Shown: positions 33,847-46,051, counted from the first letter of the stretch. The stretch is 64,000 nucleotides of DNA from Alnus glutinosa (GCF_958979055.1 NC_084896.1:16842501-16906500), one strand, 5' to 3'. Notes: generated by a model from the letters alone, not told the origin. Program-made: numbers and translations.

Positions 33847-36041
33847 ATGGAAGATACAAGTCAACCAATAGAAGTTGATCGATCTATGTGTGGGGATGAT
33901 TCAATGATAAGTCCTTCCCTAGAAGATGAATCTCAAACTATGGGTCCTCTTATCGATGAAAATCCTAAGAATAATGCGTATGGAAAGAGAGAGAGGCGGA
34001 AGACTTCGCCTGTTTGGAATGACTTTGATATTGTAGAAGTTTGTGGTGTCAAGAAATCGCAGTGTAAGTGGTGCAAAAAGTTGTTTGCCATTTTTAGCTC
34101 AAGTTCTACCTCTACACTTGGTAGACATTTGGTTGCATGTCTCAAATATGTGGCTGCCAACAAGAAGCAAAAGTCCATTGTCCTTGATCCTAATGCGGCG
34201 GGGGATATATCTTTGTCAAATTATACTTTTAAAATTGAGAGATCTAGAGAACTTGCTGCTCACATGATTCTTTGCCATGATTATCCTTTTAATATAATGG
34301 AGCATGAATTGTTTAACAAGTTCTGCAAGTCCTTAAATCCCCTTTGGAAGAAGGTTAGTCGTACAACCATTAGGAAAGACTGTTTTACTACGTACAATAT
34401 TGAGAAGAAGAAGTTGAAAACATTGTTGACGGGGGTGGACAAGGTAAACATCACCACGGATATGTGGACAAGTGCACAAAGAGTGTCATATATGGTGGTG
34501 ACTTGCCAGTTTGTGGACTCCGATTGGTTTCTTCAAAAGAGAGTGTTGAATTTTTGTAACATACCACCTCCACATAGTGGTGTTGTTATTGCTGATGCAC
34601 TGCGAAAGTGTTTTGGTGATTGGGGCATTGAAGACAAGGTATTTACAATAACGGTTGATAATGCTAAAGCAAATGATACTGCCATTAGAATTCTTAAAGA
34701 TGATTTCGAGTTGAGGGAAGTCTTGCCTATTGGAGGTAGACTATTTCATGTGCGATGTTGTGCTCATGTAACTAACTTGTTGGTGCAAGCAGGACTTACT
34801 GAAATTGGAGACATAGTTGATTCAGTTAGAGAGGGTATCAAGTATATAGTGGCTTCTGAGGGTTGATTGAGAAAATTTAGTGACATTGCTAAAAGATTGC
34901 AACTCCCTTGCAAGAAATTGATTTTAGATGTCCCTACACGTTGGAATAGCACTTACATAATGTTGGCGACAACCGTACAATTCAAAGAAGTATTTCCTAG
35001 GTACCATCAAAGTGATCAAGCTTTTCAGTGGTTAGTAAGCCTTGAAGAATGGGAGAAGGTTGAAAATGTGAACCAACTTTTGTCAATTTTCAATGAGGTG
35101 ACCAACATAGTATCTGGCAGTGAATACCCAACATCAAATCTATTTCTACCTGAGGTTTGGAGGATGAAGGAAATATTGTTGTTGAAGTGTAGGGATAATA
35201 ATGATTACATCAGGGCAATGGCGAGTAAAATGAGTAACAAGTTTGAGAAGTATTGGGGCAGTTGCAATTTATTGATGGCACTAGCAGCTGTGCTAGATCC
35301 GAGATACAAAATGAAGTTGATAAACTTTTGTTTCCCTCTAATTTACCCAGAGCCTGAAGCTTCTATGAACATTGATAATGTCCTATCCGTTCTTCATGAG
35401 TTATATGAGGTATATGTAGCGTCTCATAATTCATCTATTATGCAACTGCAACAAAGTACTCAAGAAAATTCTCGTTCTACAAGTGGTTCTACTAGAGTTG
35501 CTGCAGTCAAGAAATCGACTGGTCGATCAATATTTATGGAACACATAAGAACTAATAATGTTGTGTGACCCACTAAAACAGATTTGGATGTATATCTTGA
35601 AGAGGACGTTTACATATGTGAAAAGGATGTTAATGGAGAAGACATAGATGCTGAGTTTGAGGCTTTGGCATGGTGGAAATTTAATGCCTTGAAGTATCGT
35701 ATCTTGTCTAAGATGGCGCGGGATATTTTAGCTGTTCCAATCACTACAGTAGCATCAGAATCATCCTTTAGCGTTGGTGGTAGAGTCATTGGTCCTCACC
35801 GAGCGAGATTATCCACCGAAACAGTAGAAATGATCTTGTGTGGGAGTGATTGGGCTAGGGCATTACATGGACTTAGAAAAAACTCTATAATAGATGAAGA
35901 TGAAGCTGTAAGTGAGACTTTTATGCACATTTTTTTTTATGTGTTAATTATTTCTTTTAAGGCTCTATAGTAAGTTATTAACTTTTTTTCAGTTTGTTTT
36001 TGTAGAAAGTAGTTGAAGTAGACTTGCCAATGCCACCATGA
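33847..36041 (+). CDS. hAT transposase (BED zinc finger, RNase H-like, hATC), interrupted by two TGA codons
   Basis: One continuous frame from 33,847 to 35,907 plus a small terminal exon at 36,006-36,041 (donor GCT|GTAAGT, acceptor TTGTAG|AAAG; ends VVEVDLPMPP), ~698 codons in all. A BED zinc finger is at residues ~55-110 (PVWNDFD, CKWCKKLFA, GRHLVACLKY). The catalytic RNase H-like region includes VNITTDMWTS, YMVVTCQFVDSDW and ITVDNAKANDTAI, and later LILDVPTRWNSTYIML and DPRYKMKLI. The hATC dimerisation domain includes LAWWKFNALKYRILS and ITTVASESSFSVGGRVIG. In-frame TGA codons lie at 34,864-34,866 and 35,566-35,568; the first stands where relatives usually have Arg, consistent with CGA-to-TGA deamination. 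No frameshift was seen. I chose the ATG at 33,847 over 33,778 because the intervening residues are hydrophobic and intron-like. The copy is probably inactive but recent. It belongs to the ZBED/RICESLEEPER-like plant group. Confidence 0.9.
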
Positions 36042-36434
36042 TTCAAGAAGTTCAAAGTTGCAGGGACTATATATGTAATTTGTATTTGGTATTATATTTT
36101 GAACTGTTGTTTCATACTTCTATCTTAATTTTAGGCTTTTTGTTGGAAAATCTATGTAAAGTAATTAATACCTGAAGTTGAGGTAATCTACTCAGTTTCC
36201 TATTATGCTTTTCAAATAATTTATGTGTTATTTTATTTATAAACCTCCCTTGACATATTTCTCAAGGTTTTTGGGACTTTGAGTAAATAAATGCAAGGGA
36301 GTAAAAATATCTAACTTTTTTTTTTTTTTTTGACAATTCTTGTCTTTTTTTATTTGCTCAATATTGGTGCTCTTGTAAAGCTGAGGTTTGTAGAGGCTTT
36401 TAGAATCACGTTGGCTCAAAAGGTTTGTCAATTA

Positions 36435-37608
36435 TACATGCTAAATAAATCTTAAGTGATGAAGCTCCCTTGACATGTTTATCAAGGTTTTTGAAACTTT
36501 GAGTAAATAAATGCAAGGGAGTAAAAATATATAACCATTTTTTTTTTGAGTATATGCAGGTCCTTCTCCTTGAATAAGAAAGAACTATGGTATGATATTC
36601 TTCATTAAGTATTGTTTTAGCTTATAAAATATATGTGGGATCCAGTGCAACTATGTAGAAAAAATGTATTGTAAAATTTCTGAAAGAATGAGGGATTAGA
36701 TTAATTGTAGAAAGTTCTGTTTATAAGCATTTCTTTGGCTAGATCTGTTGTTCGGTATATTATATTCTTTGGTTTTTTTCTTTCTAGATTTTAAGATCAT
36801 AGTTTGTCCATAAATTCGGTTTATTCAGACGAAAATTGATTAACATACTATGCAGGGAAATAGGTATTCAATGGTCGTCGGTTTATTTTTATATTCTAAA
36901 AACAGTCTTTCTTGTTTCTGATTATTTGTGGTTATTCATTTTGGCAGATAAGATCCACAGCAAAATGGGTGAAGGTATGATAGAAATTGAAATGCTACAG
37001 CAGCTTCGTAAACATGCTAAATAAATCTTAAGTGATGAAGCTCCCTTGACATGTTTATCAAGGTTTTTGAAACTTTGAGTAAATAAATGCAAGGGAGTAA
37101 AAATATCCAACCATTTTTTTTTTTAGTATATGCAGGTCCTTCTCCTTGAATAAGAAAGAACTATGGTATGATATTCTTCATTAAGTATTGTTTTAGCTTA
37201 TAAAATATATGTGGGATCCAGTGCAACTATGTAGAAAAAATGTATTGTAAAATTTCTGAAAGAATGAGGGATTAGATTAATTGTAGAAAGTTCTGTTTAT
37301 AAGCATTTCTTTGACCAGATCTGTTGTTCGGTATATTATATTCTTTGGTTTTTTTCTTTCTAGATTTTAACATCATAGTTTGTCCATAAATTTGGTTTAT
37401 TCAGACGAAAATTGATTAACATATTATGCAGGGAAATAGGTATTCAATGGTCGTCGGTTTATTTTTATATTCTAAAAACAGTCTTTCTTGTTTCTGATTA
37501 TTTGTGGTTATTCATTTTGGCAGATAAGATCCACAGCAAAATGGGTGAAGATATGATAGAAATTGAAATGCTACAGCAGCTTCGTAAACATGATAAAGGT
37601 GGCAACCG
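36435..37608 (+). repeat. 576-bp tandem duplication inside the hAT, containing a kinase exon
   Basis: The unit starting ACATGCTAAATAAATCTTAA is present at 36,435-37,010 and again from 37,011; the copies stay nearly identical to about 37,600 (spacing 576 in every landmark checked, for example exon starts 36,948 and 37,524). A third, diverged start of the unit is at ~36,243 (CTCCCTTGACATATTTCTC). Each copy includes the kinase exon described separately. Confidence 0.9.
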
Positions 37609-38391
37609 GTGAGTGTTCTGTTTCTTGTTGAACCACATTTACTGTCCTTTATTTAATGGTTACTGTTAAGAAGTTTTTATGAGCTCTTTGGCAATTGTTA
37701 AATGGGTTTATTCCTTGCTGTTGTGTGCAAATACGGAACTAGTCTGACTATCGTAACCATATATGTATTGTAAGTATATGATTGATTTTGTAATGGATTA
37801 ATTACCCAATTCACAAATAATTTTGGGGTTAAGACTTGTGGGTGTATTTAAATGGTTTCAACAGGTGTTTGAGAAGCTTGGACCAAGCTTATACAATTTT
37901 CTACGGAAAAACAATTATTGCCCATTTCCCATTGATCTTGTCCGTGAGATTGGCCAACAACTATTGGAATGTGTAGCATTTGTGTAGTAATTTCATAAGC
38001 TAGTTATTTTTCAATCTTTCCTTTGTTTTTCTGCCTTGCTATTACCGTTTGATCTACTGGTTACATCTGAGTGTTAGATATAGAATAATTTTCTTAATAC
38101 AGTTGAGTGATAATGTCAGATCATATCATATCATTGTTCTGCCATTTATCAATATATGTAAAATGTGGCAGTGATATGTTTGGAAATGATGTTTTATTGC
38201 ATTGAATTGCCTAGTCTGGTGTCTTTTTTTTTTTTTTTTTTTTTTTTTTTTCTTTCTTGTGGCTTTGTTTTCTGATGATGATGTTAATCACATTTGGAGT
38301 TATGCATGATTTACGTATGATACATATTGACCTGAAGCAGGAGAACATCCTTTTAGTTTCTTCAGATTATGTTAAAGTTCCTGATTACAAG
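36948..38391 (+). pseudogene. Captured exons of an AFC (LAMMER/CLK-type) protein kinase gene
   Basis: Four segments read as Arabidopsis AFC1/AFC2-type kinase: (1) 36,948 onward and (2) its duplicate 37,524-37,608, KIHSKMGE then MIEIEMLQQLRKHDKGGNR, ending in an intact donor (CCG|GTGAGT); (3) 37,865-37,981, VFEKLGPSLYNFLRKNN then FPIDLVREIGQQLLECVAF, between acceptor CAACAG and donor GT; (4) 38,302-38,391, MHDLRMIHIDLKQENILLV then SSDYVKVPDYK. These are the glycine-loop border, the hinge and the catalytic-loop region. The Gly-rich loop and ATP-binding Lys segment between KMGEG and MIEIE is missing, as is the CVQIRNWFDY exon, and the catalytic-loop motif HTDLKPEN reads HIDLKQEN. After PDYK the sequence diverges. 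AFC kinases phosphorylate SR splicing factors; this copy cannot encode a kinase. It is a host gene fragment carried by a hAT. Confidence 0.87.
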
Positions 38392-38732
38392 GATATTTGC
38401 TCTCTCCGTAACTTCAAAGATTTGCTTTTAGACGGTAGCAACTGTTTTACTAGGCTTACCAGGCTTATGGCATTTTGGGGTTGCTCTATTTAAGTCTGGA
38501 TCTTTTTTTCTTTCGAAGTTGCTTGTAATTTTGTGAATGTTTGAAATAAGTTAGTTATTTGACGTTTATCAAGAGAGTAATAATATTTAACAAATTTTTT
38601 TTATTGAATGTAGGGTGACAAGTGGAAAGTGCCAACCCTTTAAAGTTGAGACTACATTGTTTTAAATTGTAATTTGTATTGTATTTTAGTTTTTTATGTA
38701 AATTTTATCTCTTATTTCACTTACGGATTTTG

Positions 38733-38768
<36 letters not shown>

Positions 38769-39265
38769 CCTTGCAATCCAAGATTTATTTTTTTTCAAAT
38801 TTGCTTATAATATTGTGAATGCCTTATGCCTAAAATAAGTTATTTGGCATTTTTAAAATTGATATTGTATTTAATAATTTATTTACTCACATTTACAGAT
38901 CATATAAAAAACAAACTAAACGAGCCTTAAATGAGCCGAGTTGCTCAAATAAGGCTCAAATAGCTTTTTAATCGGGCTCGAGCTCGGGCTCGGGCTCTTT
39001 TAAAATTTTAATTACATCTCGAGCTCGAGCCGAACCGAGCTTATCGAGTCCCGGCTCGGCTCGATATGGTTTACTTAACGAGGTCGAGCTCGAGCTCGAG
39101 CTCGAGCTCGAGCCAAGGTATTTATCTAACGAGCTGAGCTCGGACAAGGATTTTAAAGCTCGGCTCGAGCTCGAGCTCGGCTCGATTAATGGGCCTCTTA
39201 AACGAGCTAGTCCCGAAAATGTAAAACTCGACTCGGCTCGGCTCGATTACATCCCTAGTGGTGAT

Positions 39266-39911
39266 CGTGTCTTTAACGGAGGTTGTTTGGCCGGTTTTTC
39301 CTAGATTTCTTCTTCATTTTTGGAGCTAGATCTATACAACTCCATTGTGTTTTCCAAGACACGTGCCCCCCAACCGTGCTTCCCGTCTTCGTCCGCTCCA
39401 GTCGCCGGAAGCTTGGGCCACGGTGGTCGTCGGTGTTCGGCGCGTGGCTTGCACGCGCCAGAGAGCTTGTTGCTCTTTGGCGCGCGTGATGGCCACGCCC
39501 CGCTTCTTTTGGCCGTGCACGGTGCTGGTTGAGGTCTACGGTAGTTGATCTACGGCTGGGTGGGAAAGGTGACGGCGCGTGTCATTCATGCGCTGCCGTC
39601 TTCGGTGGATTCCGCTTTTTCCTCTACTGTCTCTGTATTATTCAAATTTTATTAGAATTTCTGTTGGCTAATTGCTAGATCGGCCCTCTTTTATTTGAGA
39701 GTGGGCGTTAATGTAAGAAATATTCAAATGTAATTCTGGTAAAATTTGATATTTCTGCTCCTGCAATTGTTTTAAGTTAGATGCTTCTGACTTAGAGTTT
39801 AAGGGTCTTGTTCACTTTCCTTTGTCTGTACTGCCTTTGGGCTTTTAGTTATATGTAGTAGCAAATGCTACCTGTTTTTTGTTTTATAACAAAAAAAAAA
39901 AAAAAAAAAAA
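39266..39911 (+). mobile_element. Retroposon copy A, 3' segment with poly(A) tail
   Basis: Continues copy A after the hAT. It shares long blocks with the inverse of the element at 61.9-63.0 kb (GTTCGGCGCGTGGC, CCAGAGAGCTTGTTGCTCTT, CGTGATGGCCACG, GATCTACGGCTGGG). It ends in a run of ~21-24 A, followed by the second target duplication copy AAAATAGATAAGCCATTCA (39,908-39,926, 18 of 19 matching 28,931-28,949). A tail plus a long target duplication indicates target-primed reverse transcription. The 60-70-residue GC-rich ORFs have no known domain. Confidence 0.78.
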
Positions 39912-39926
39912 TAGATAAGCCATTCA

Positions 39927-40142
39927 ACAAGCAATCAACTTCAAACATTGGAATCTCCGTTAATTCTCCCACCAACTCTGCAACGGCCAAACCATTTTGC
40001 ACAGTCTCCTCTCTTACCTCGTAACTCTCGCCTTCACTTATAAATGCTTTAGTTATTAGTAATTGACGCTCTCGTCGGTCTCTCTCACATCGAAACCAGT
40101 CTCAGAACAAGGCCTCGTTCCCTTTTTCTGGTCCTCTAAACA
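39927..40142 (+). promoter_or_regulatory. Core promoter and 5'UTR of the FabZ gene
   Basis: TATAAAT at 40,039-40,045 is followed by a CT-rich leader to the ATG at 40,143. A TATA box ~100 bases upstream of the ATG implies a start near 40,070 and a ~70-base 5'UTR. The retroposon target duplication ends at 39,926, about 112 bases upstream of the TATA box. Confidence 0.6.
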
Positions 40143-41691
40143 ATGGCAGCGGCGTCGGCTTTCTCCAATTCTCTTATGTTATCTCCTTCTCTAAGTTCCC
40201 ACTCGTCGCCCTCTCATCGACCCTGCAGCATTTTGTCCCCGTCACGATCACAAATCTCTCTTGGTGGCTTCAGATCTCTTCCTAGAGCGACCCGATTGAA
40301 GAAGAAGAATCCAAGCCATTTCACTACCCATTGCTCTCTGGACGCTGCAATAGATCCAAAGGAAGACATTCCTATCGAATCAAGTATGAGCTTTGCTTTG
40401 CAACTCTCTCTCTCTCTTAGTGGATTGGTGAACTTGATGGGTTCATTTCTTATTTTTTGTTTTTTGTCTTTTGCAGGATATGCAGCATTTCCGACGGTGA
40501 TGGATATCAACCAGATTCGTGAAATTCTGCCTCACCGGTGAGTGACTTTTCCTGTAAGATTCGTGCAAAAAATCTGTTTTGTAGACTTCAGTAGAACAGA
40601 GTGAGAAAAACCCTTGTTGCAATGCTACCCAAATTTTGTTTGGTTGCTGAAAAAGTGAAAAAAAGGGAAAGAACTTTTGAATCTTGTTTTATTTTGCTTT
40701 TGTTTCCAAAGATGTGAAGAAATTAGCTCTATTCAGGCTTCATTTGTTTCGAGTAAAATTTTTTCACCCGAAAACATTTTTTTGGAGAAACTGGTTTTTC
40801 CATTTTTTTTTTTTTTTGCAATGAAAATGGGGAAAAATACACTTTACAGTTTACGCCCCAATGTTTCACTTCTTTTCCAATCTTGCATCCAAAGCGAAAA
40901 AAAATTTGCAATGCACCCGGACCAAATTTTAAAAATTTTCAATATTACCCATCTGTTACTTAAGTCTGGCATTTTTTACGAAAATAGTTCCACGTGCGAT
41001 ACACGTGGGTTTTTAAGAGAAATCTTCCCCAAAATATTCCTAGAAAAGTCAATTTCTATTTTATTTTTATTTTTATTTTTGTTTATTATTATTTTTTAAA
41101 TAAAAAAAAAAACCAACCAAAAAAAAGAAAGGAAAAAAAAAGAGAAAAAAGTTTGGGGTGCCCGAAGCCACCTCATGGACCATTTGGGGGTGGCCCATTC
41201 GGCCGGTCTGGGGGTGGATTGTGCGAGCCACCCCTATTTGGCCAAGGGATTGACTCGGCCACCCCCTATTCGGCCAGCTTGGGGGTTTGGCCAATGGGGT
41301 GGCCAAACCATCCCCCGGTAGGCCGAATAGGGGTGGCTCAGCTAGCCTGTTGGACAAATGGGGGTAGCGCAAAGGGTTTGAGGTGTCTTCGGCCACCCTC
41401 ATCTGGCCACATGGGGGTGGGCGGTCACCCCCAAATGGAGAAGCCACCCCCCCCAACTTTTTTTTTTTTTTTTTGGTTTATTTATTTATTTTAAAAAAAT
41501 TGATTTGGGATATTTTTGGGAGAATTTCTCTTAAAAATTCATGTGCGTCGCACATGGGTCTATTTCCATAAAAAATGACAGACTTAAGTAACCGATAGGC
41601 AACATTGAAAATTTTTAAAATTTCGTTGGGGTGCATTGCAAATTTTTTTCACTTTGGACGTAAGATTGGAAAAGAGGTAAAACATTGGGGT

Positions 41692-41725
<34 letters not shown>

Positions 41726-44700
41726 AAAGTGTATTTTTCCCATGAAATTGTGAAATTATAAACATTTAAATTTATAAACAAAGTTTTCATAAATAGTCTC
41801 AAAACTTTTCATCCTCAACCAACTGAATGTACCTATATTTCATCAAACATCTTCTGTGCATGTCCGATTTTCCTGCACTTTGCAAGCAAGTCAACAATGG
41901 AGTTCCCCCACAAATACATAAGAGATGCTGCCAAGGCAATAACATTGATTATCATAGTCTATGTCTTTTTTCATTCTTCTATTTATGCCACTCGTTAGTC
42001 ACATGATCAAATCTCTTAGAGACTAATGACTCCACCTCAAACTTAGTTGATTTAATCAAAACTCGTATTAGATTGGATTGAAAGAGTATAAGTGAGTTTT
42101 GACTGAGAGGGGGTGCATGCATCTATACTGGGTTAGGGGGTGGGGGTTAGGCTGGAAAAGGGTGGCTTCGGCGGGATGGCCCTAGTGGGGTTTGGTTTTG
42201 ACAGGAGAGGGGGGGTGGTGTATGGGGTGTATCGTGGTATGGGAAGGGTGTCTGAAGAGAGGAGTTGTGAACAGAAAATGTTGCACACCTTAAAAAAAAG
42301 TAGACCATTTTACAGAAAACAAGTGGGTGGTTTTACTGTTGACAAAATGTTTTTTATTAATCAAGTTTTCCTTGCCTAAACACTCGAAAATACCAAAACT
42401 GTTTTGCAAAAAATGTTTTATGTCGAAACAAACGGAGTCTAAGCGAAATATAGTAAAAAAATTGTATTAGGTCTAGTTGATTGAAGGTGTTTTTTGCTTC
42501 TTCTTCTATTTATTTATTTTTTAATTCCCAAACAATGAAGCATCTTAGCTTTAAATTAAATGTTGTTTCTCTTAGGATCCAGAGGAGCTTATGAAAAGTT
42601 TGTAAGTATAAATGTTTTTCCTTCTTTTGGTTGTGGTTTAGGTTTCCCTTTCTTTTAGTGGATAGAGTCATTGAATACAATCCTGGAGTTTCAGTTGTTG
42701 CCATCAAGAATGTAACAATAAACGACAACTTCTTTCCTGGCCATTTTCCTGAAAGGCCAATAATGCCTGGTGTTCTCATGGTGGAGGTAATTGCTTTTTT
42801 CCATTGATTGATGTTTGAGGGGTAGTTTATAAATTTCATGGGGATTTTCAAATATGGAGCAATGCTCATCAAGAATTGCACCGGTGTGCAAAGTAATGAT
42901 CATGCATTTGGAACTGAAACTTCTAGTGTTATGATGTGTTCTATGTTCATAATGAGGTTGTAAGACAGTTGAGGAGCTTTCTTTTGTTCCTGATGACCCT
43001 TGACTGAACTGTGTGTTTGATCATCCTATCTTAAGCTTCCAAAGCTATGGACTTTGGTTATCAAGACCCTTAGTTGTCAAGAAGTATATTCCAGTTCATT
43101 GAAATCAACAGTTAAAACTGGACTACACGATAAGAACAAAATTCCTTTTGGTCAGAATTATAAAATAACTCTTGGGCCACTGATAACCTTTCATAAGGGA
43201 TAAATGCTTACATTTCAAAGCACGTATCTTTTTATTTATATGAGTTTTGTATTTTCGAAATTATCTAGGATTAAAAAGTAGAGGAATAAATTAGATCACT
43301 TATTCACAATTGGAGTCACCTTTCAAGTGGATTACTGTATTTTGACTGATGTCTCTTTCCACATGCCCACTAGATTACATCAATTTTATCAATCCTTAGC
43401 TCAAGTAAAGCACATTTTTCCAGTTCCCTAGCGTTAATCACTTGAGGCTGATACTTTCCTCAAGTGATGAAGGTGCGGCATGGTGATGGATAAATATAGT
43501 TTCAGCTCTTATGATTCAGAAAAGGCTGATCATTGTGCGAAATGCTAATGATGGTTGTTAATGTTACACTAAATAAGATGTAATTGATTAGAAATTTTTT
43601 CTTTGGAATCGAACCTATTTTGGTCAGTTCAAGTGCTTGATGTTGATAATGCATCCCATAATTAAAAGTTCAAGATGGATCCTTTGGGATTTGAGGTTTG
43701 TAATTGGATAAGGTTTGCCAGTTGAACTGCTCCTACCTCTACAGCATTCAGTTCATTTGCATATTCTACTGGATTCTGTGTTGTTTTCAGAGTAGTGTAG
43801 AGTAGCAAAATGGTGCTCAGTGAATGCTGATGAAATTGTCATGGCAAGGTGGTACTTAGTGATGCTGATGGAGATGTTAATGCCTGTTAAATACCATAAT
43901 ACCAGTGATGTTAATTATTTGATGTGCTATACTTGGACTATGCACTTACAGCCTGTTTAGGAGAGGGGAGAATGGGAGGAAAGGAATGGATCCATTTCTT
44001 TTCACTTTGTTTGGACGAATAAAATGAGGGGAGAAAATGACTTCCAAGGAAATGCTCCATTCCCTCTGGACCTAGTTCTGTGTTCTGTCCAAATATGGGC
44101 AGAACGGGAGGGAATAGAAAGCTTTTCAATGAAAAGTGCTTTCCTATGCAGGAACTGTGTTGGGTGGAATGAACACCAATAACTTGAGGTGTCTACCATA
44201 GATTGTTGGTTCATCAATAGTATTCCACTAGAATATTGAGTCTAAGGAGCAAAACGTCATTTTATGGTGAATATGAATGCCTTTTGGCTGAGTTTCTTTT
44301 TGCTGGAGTTGGCTTTCTCTGTGGCATCTAGGCCTCTGTAAGCTTACTCTGTAAGCTTACTCTGTGACCATGTTTTTGAGCTATTGCTCAAGTCCATTGA
44401 CCTGAGAGAGTTCATAGAGATGGACTGTTATTCATTGCAGAATAAAAATTGGTGCCATAGAGATATTGTAACCAAGCTTAAGTGAGTGAACTTATTTTGT
44501 GAAGGGAGTTTCTGAAGCTCAATTTTCATGGATCATCTTGTTTATTGAAAAATTTGGTGAAAAAACAAAATTTTCCTCCAATTTAATTTAATTTAGGTGA
44601 AATCCATTGCCACATACACCTGTTTTCAGTTAAAAGAACCCTTCTTTTAAGCCACATTGATAATAATGGTCAACTTTATTAATGGCTGTTTTTTAATTGA

Positions 44701-46051
44701 CTTTATTACCAATTGGAAAAATCTACTAATTTGATTGCATAAACTAGAGGTTTCAAGGCATGGTCGGAACCTTGTTACCATTGTGGTACTGAAGTATATA
44801 TATGCCAAAATGAATCCATTCAATTGAGAATCTCTCTTTTTCTTTTTCTTTAGTATCATTCTCAAAATACAGCGTCATGCTTGGGCTTGTTGTCCAGGTA
44901 ATTAAGATGAATTATCATGGTAAATCAGAGTTGAATAGTAGAGGTAACAGGTAAATTGCATTTTTCCATCCGACACTATGAGGTCAGTTGCATGTCCCCC
45001 TAAACTTTGAATTTGAGCTATCAATCCCTTAAATCATATGCTCAGTTATAATGTTTCCATAATATTAAAATTTATCCAATTTCTGTTGTATTTAACCTTA
45101 AAATTCACGTGGTTATCATATTATCACATGATTATAGGCTTAACTTTCTTTTATTTTTATGTGATCTTGTTATAAACATATGGAAATTAAGTTTAAATAT
45201 GATGAAAATCGAGGAAATTTTAACAATATGGGAATATTACAACTAATTAGTCTAGGGGTTGATTGCTCAAACTTAAAGTTCAGGACGAGGATGTTACAAA
45301 TTGCCCTATAGTTTAGCGTTGGAATGTATAATGTAGCCAAAGATTAATATAGTCTGATTGGAGATAGGATTATTCTAATTTTGGAGCTTTGGCTTGATCC
45401 TTACTCCTAAAGATGAGAACTTATAAATAAAAATTTGGCTTCCCTAAATTATATGTGCTTGAACTTATGACAAGTGTTGAAACTGTTTAAATGAGTACTG
45501 TTGCAACATCATTGGCAATGCGAGCTGTTAAGTGCTTTTCGTCAGAAATCATTTCATCTTTTTCTCTCCTCTTTGTTTCTGTCTTGTTTCATTGACTATA
45601 CTTATCAAAACGATTTTGTCTTGATACTCTCCATAGACAAACAATGAGCATTGCCTTCATCTCTCCTGGACTAGAAGCAAATATCTTATAGATCCCTTCA
45701 TGTTAGAATCAGTACTTAGTAAAAGCTGTTTTCATTATTTGGTTTTGCCTTCGATGAATCAGATGATTAGTGATTAATGACAGTGGTTGTTGGATTTAGG
45801 CAATGGCACAGGTTGGTGGCTTGGTTATGCTACAACCAGAAGTTGGAGGTTCTCGTGAGAATTTCTTCTTTGCCGGTATTGACAAAGTGCGATTCCGGAA
45901 GCCAGTGATTGCTGGTGACACCTTAGTTATGAGAATGACACTTACCAAGCTGCAGAAACGTTTTGGAATTGCAAAGATGGAAGGGAAGGCATATGTTGGA
46001 GGTGAGGTCGTATGTGAGGGCGAGTTTTTGATGGCCACAGGCAGTGGATGA
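40143..46051 (+). CDS. Plastid 3-hydroxyacyl-[ACP] dehydratase FabZ (four exons)
   Basis: Exons by splice sites and frame: 40,143-40,383; 40,477-40,537; 42,642-42,786; 45,800-46,051; total 233 codons, 232 residues. Junctions are [18 protein letters not shown] and GVLMVE-AMAQ, with GT/AG at every intron. Residues 1 to ~75 are Ser-rich and basic, a typical plastid transit peptide. The hotdog domain follows: [11 protein letters not shown] at ~100, [20 protein letters not shown] at 130-149, and [16 protein letters not shown]. Catalytic His135 (GHFP) and Glu149 (VEAMAQ) are present. The enzyme removes water from 3-hydroxyacyl-ACP in each cycle of plastid fatty-acid synthesis (FAS II). Length matches plant relatives (~220-230). 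Introns 2 (2.1 kb) and 3 (3.0 kb) are enlarged by inverted-repeat elements. Nothing looks broken. Confidence 0.94.
40829..41741. mobile_element. Fold-back element with ~290-bp inverted arms and a GC-rich loop
   Basis: Left GGGGAAAAATACACTTTAC pairs with right GTAAAGTGTATTTTTCCC. The arms continue through CGCCCCAATGTTTCACTTC, TTGCAATGCACCC, GTTACTTAAGTCTG and CACGTGCGATACACGTGGG with their inverses at 41,530-41,690. The loop (41,150-41,455) is a series of GGGTGGCC/GGCCACCCC-type motifs. ATGAAA flanks both ends. No transposase. Confidence 0.75.
41693..41724. repeat. Poly(G) tract of 32 G
   Basis: Thirty-two consecutive G on the + strand, inside the right arm of the fold-back element where the left arm has only a short C stretch (CGCCCCAA). 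Coding-strand orientation of the FabZ gene. Confidence 0.9.
44951..45337. mobile_element. Fold-back element in FabZ intron 3
   Basis: The left arm contains ACACTATGAGG, CAGTTGCATGTCCCCC and TAAACTTTGAATTTGAGC. The inverse of the right arm contains AAACTATAGGGCAATTTG, AACATCCTCGTCCTG and AACTTTAAGTTTGAGCAATC. The arms pair over ~80-90 bases with moderate divergence. Same architecture as the elements at 7.0, 17.6 and 46.8 kb. Confidence 0.55.

Larger units (their letters stand above)
40733..42441. mobile_element. Outer inverted-repeat element in FabZ intron 2
   Basis: The left end GCTTCATTTGTTTCGAGTAA pairs with the right end, whose inverse reads ACTCCGTTTGTTTCGACATA. Flanking A/T-rich blocks (AAAACATTTTTTTGGA and its echoes at 42,400-42,420) also pair. 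The GTTTGTTTCGACGTAAAA-type terminus is common on plant MITEs. It encloses the fold-back element at 40,829-41,741, which looks like a nested insertion. Ends are approximate. Confidence 0.45.

Noticed and set aside
39283-39548. GC-rich 60-70-codon ORFs upstream of FabZ
   Set aside because: They lie in the retroposon copy A; no recognised domain and the frame is not clearly conserved in copy B.
40677-41571. ORFs within FabZ intron 2
   Set aside because: They run through A/T homopolymers and the fold-back loop; they are outside the FabZ exons and have no domain.
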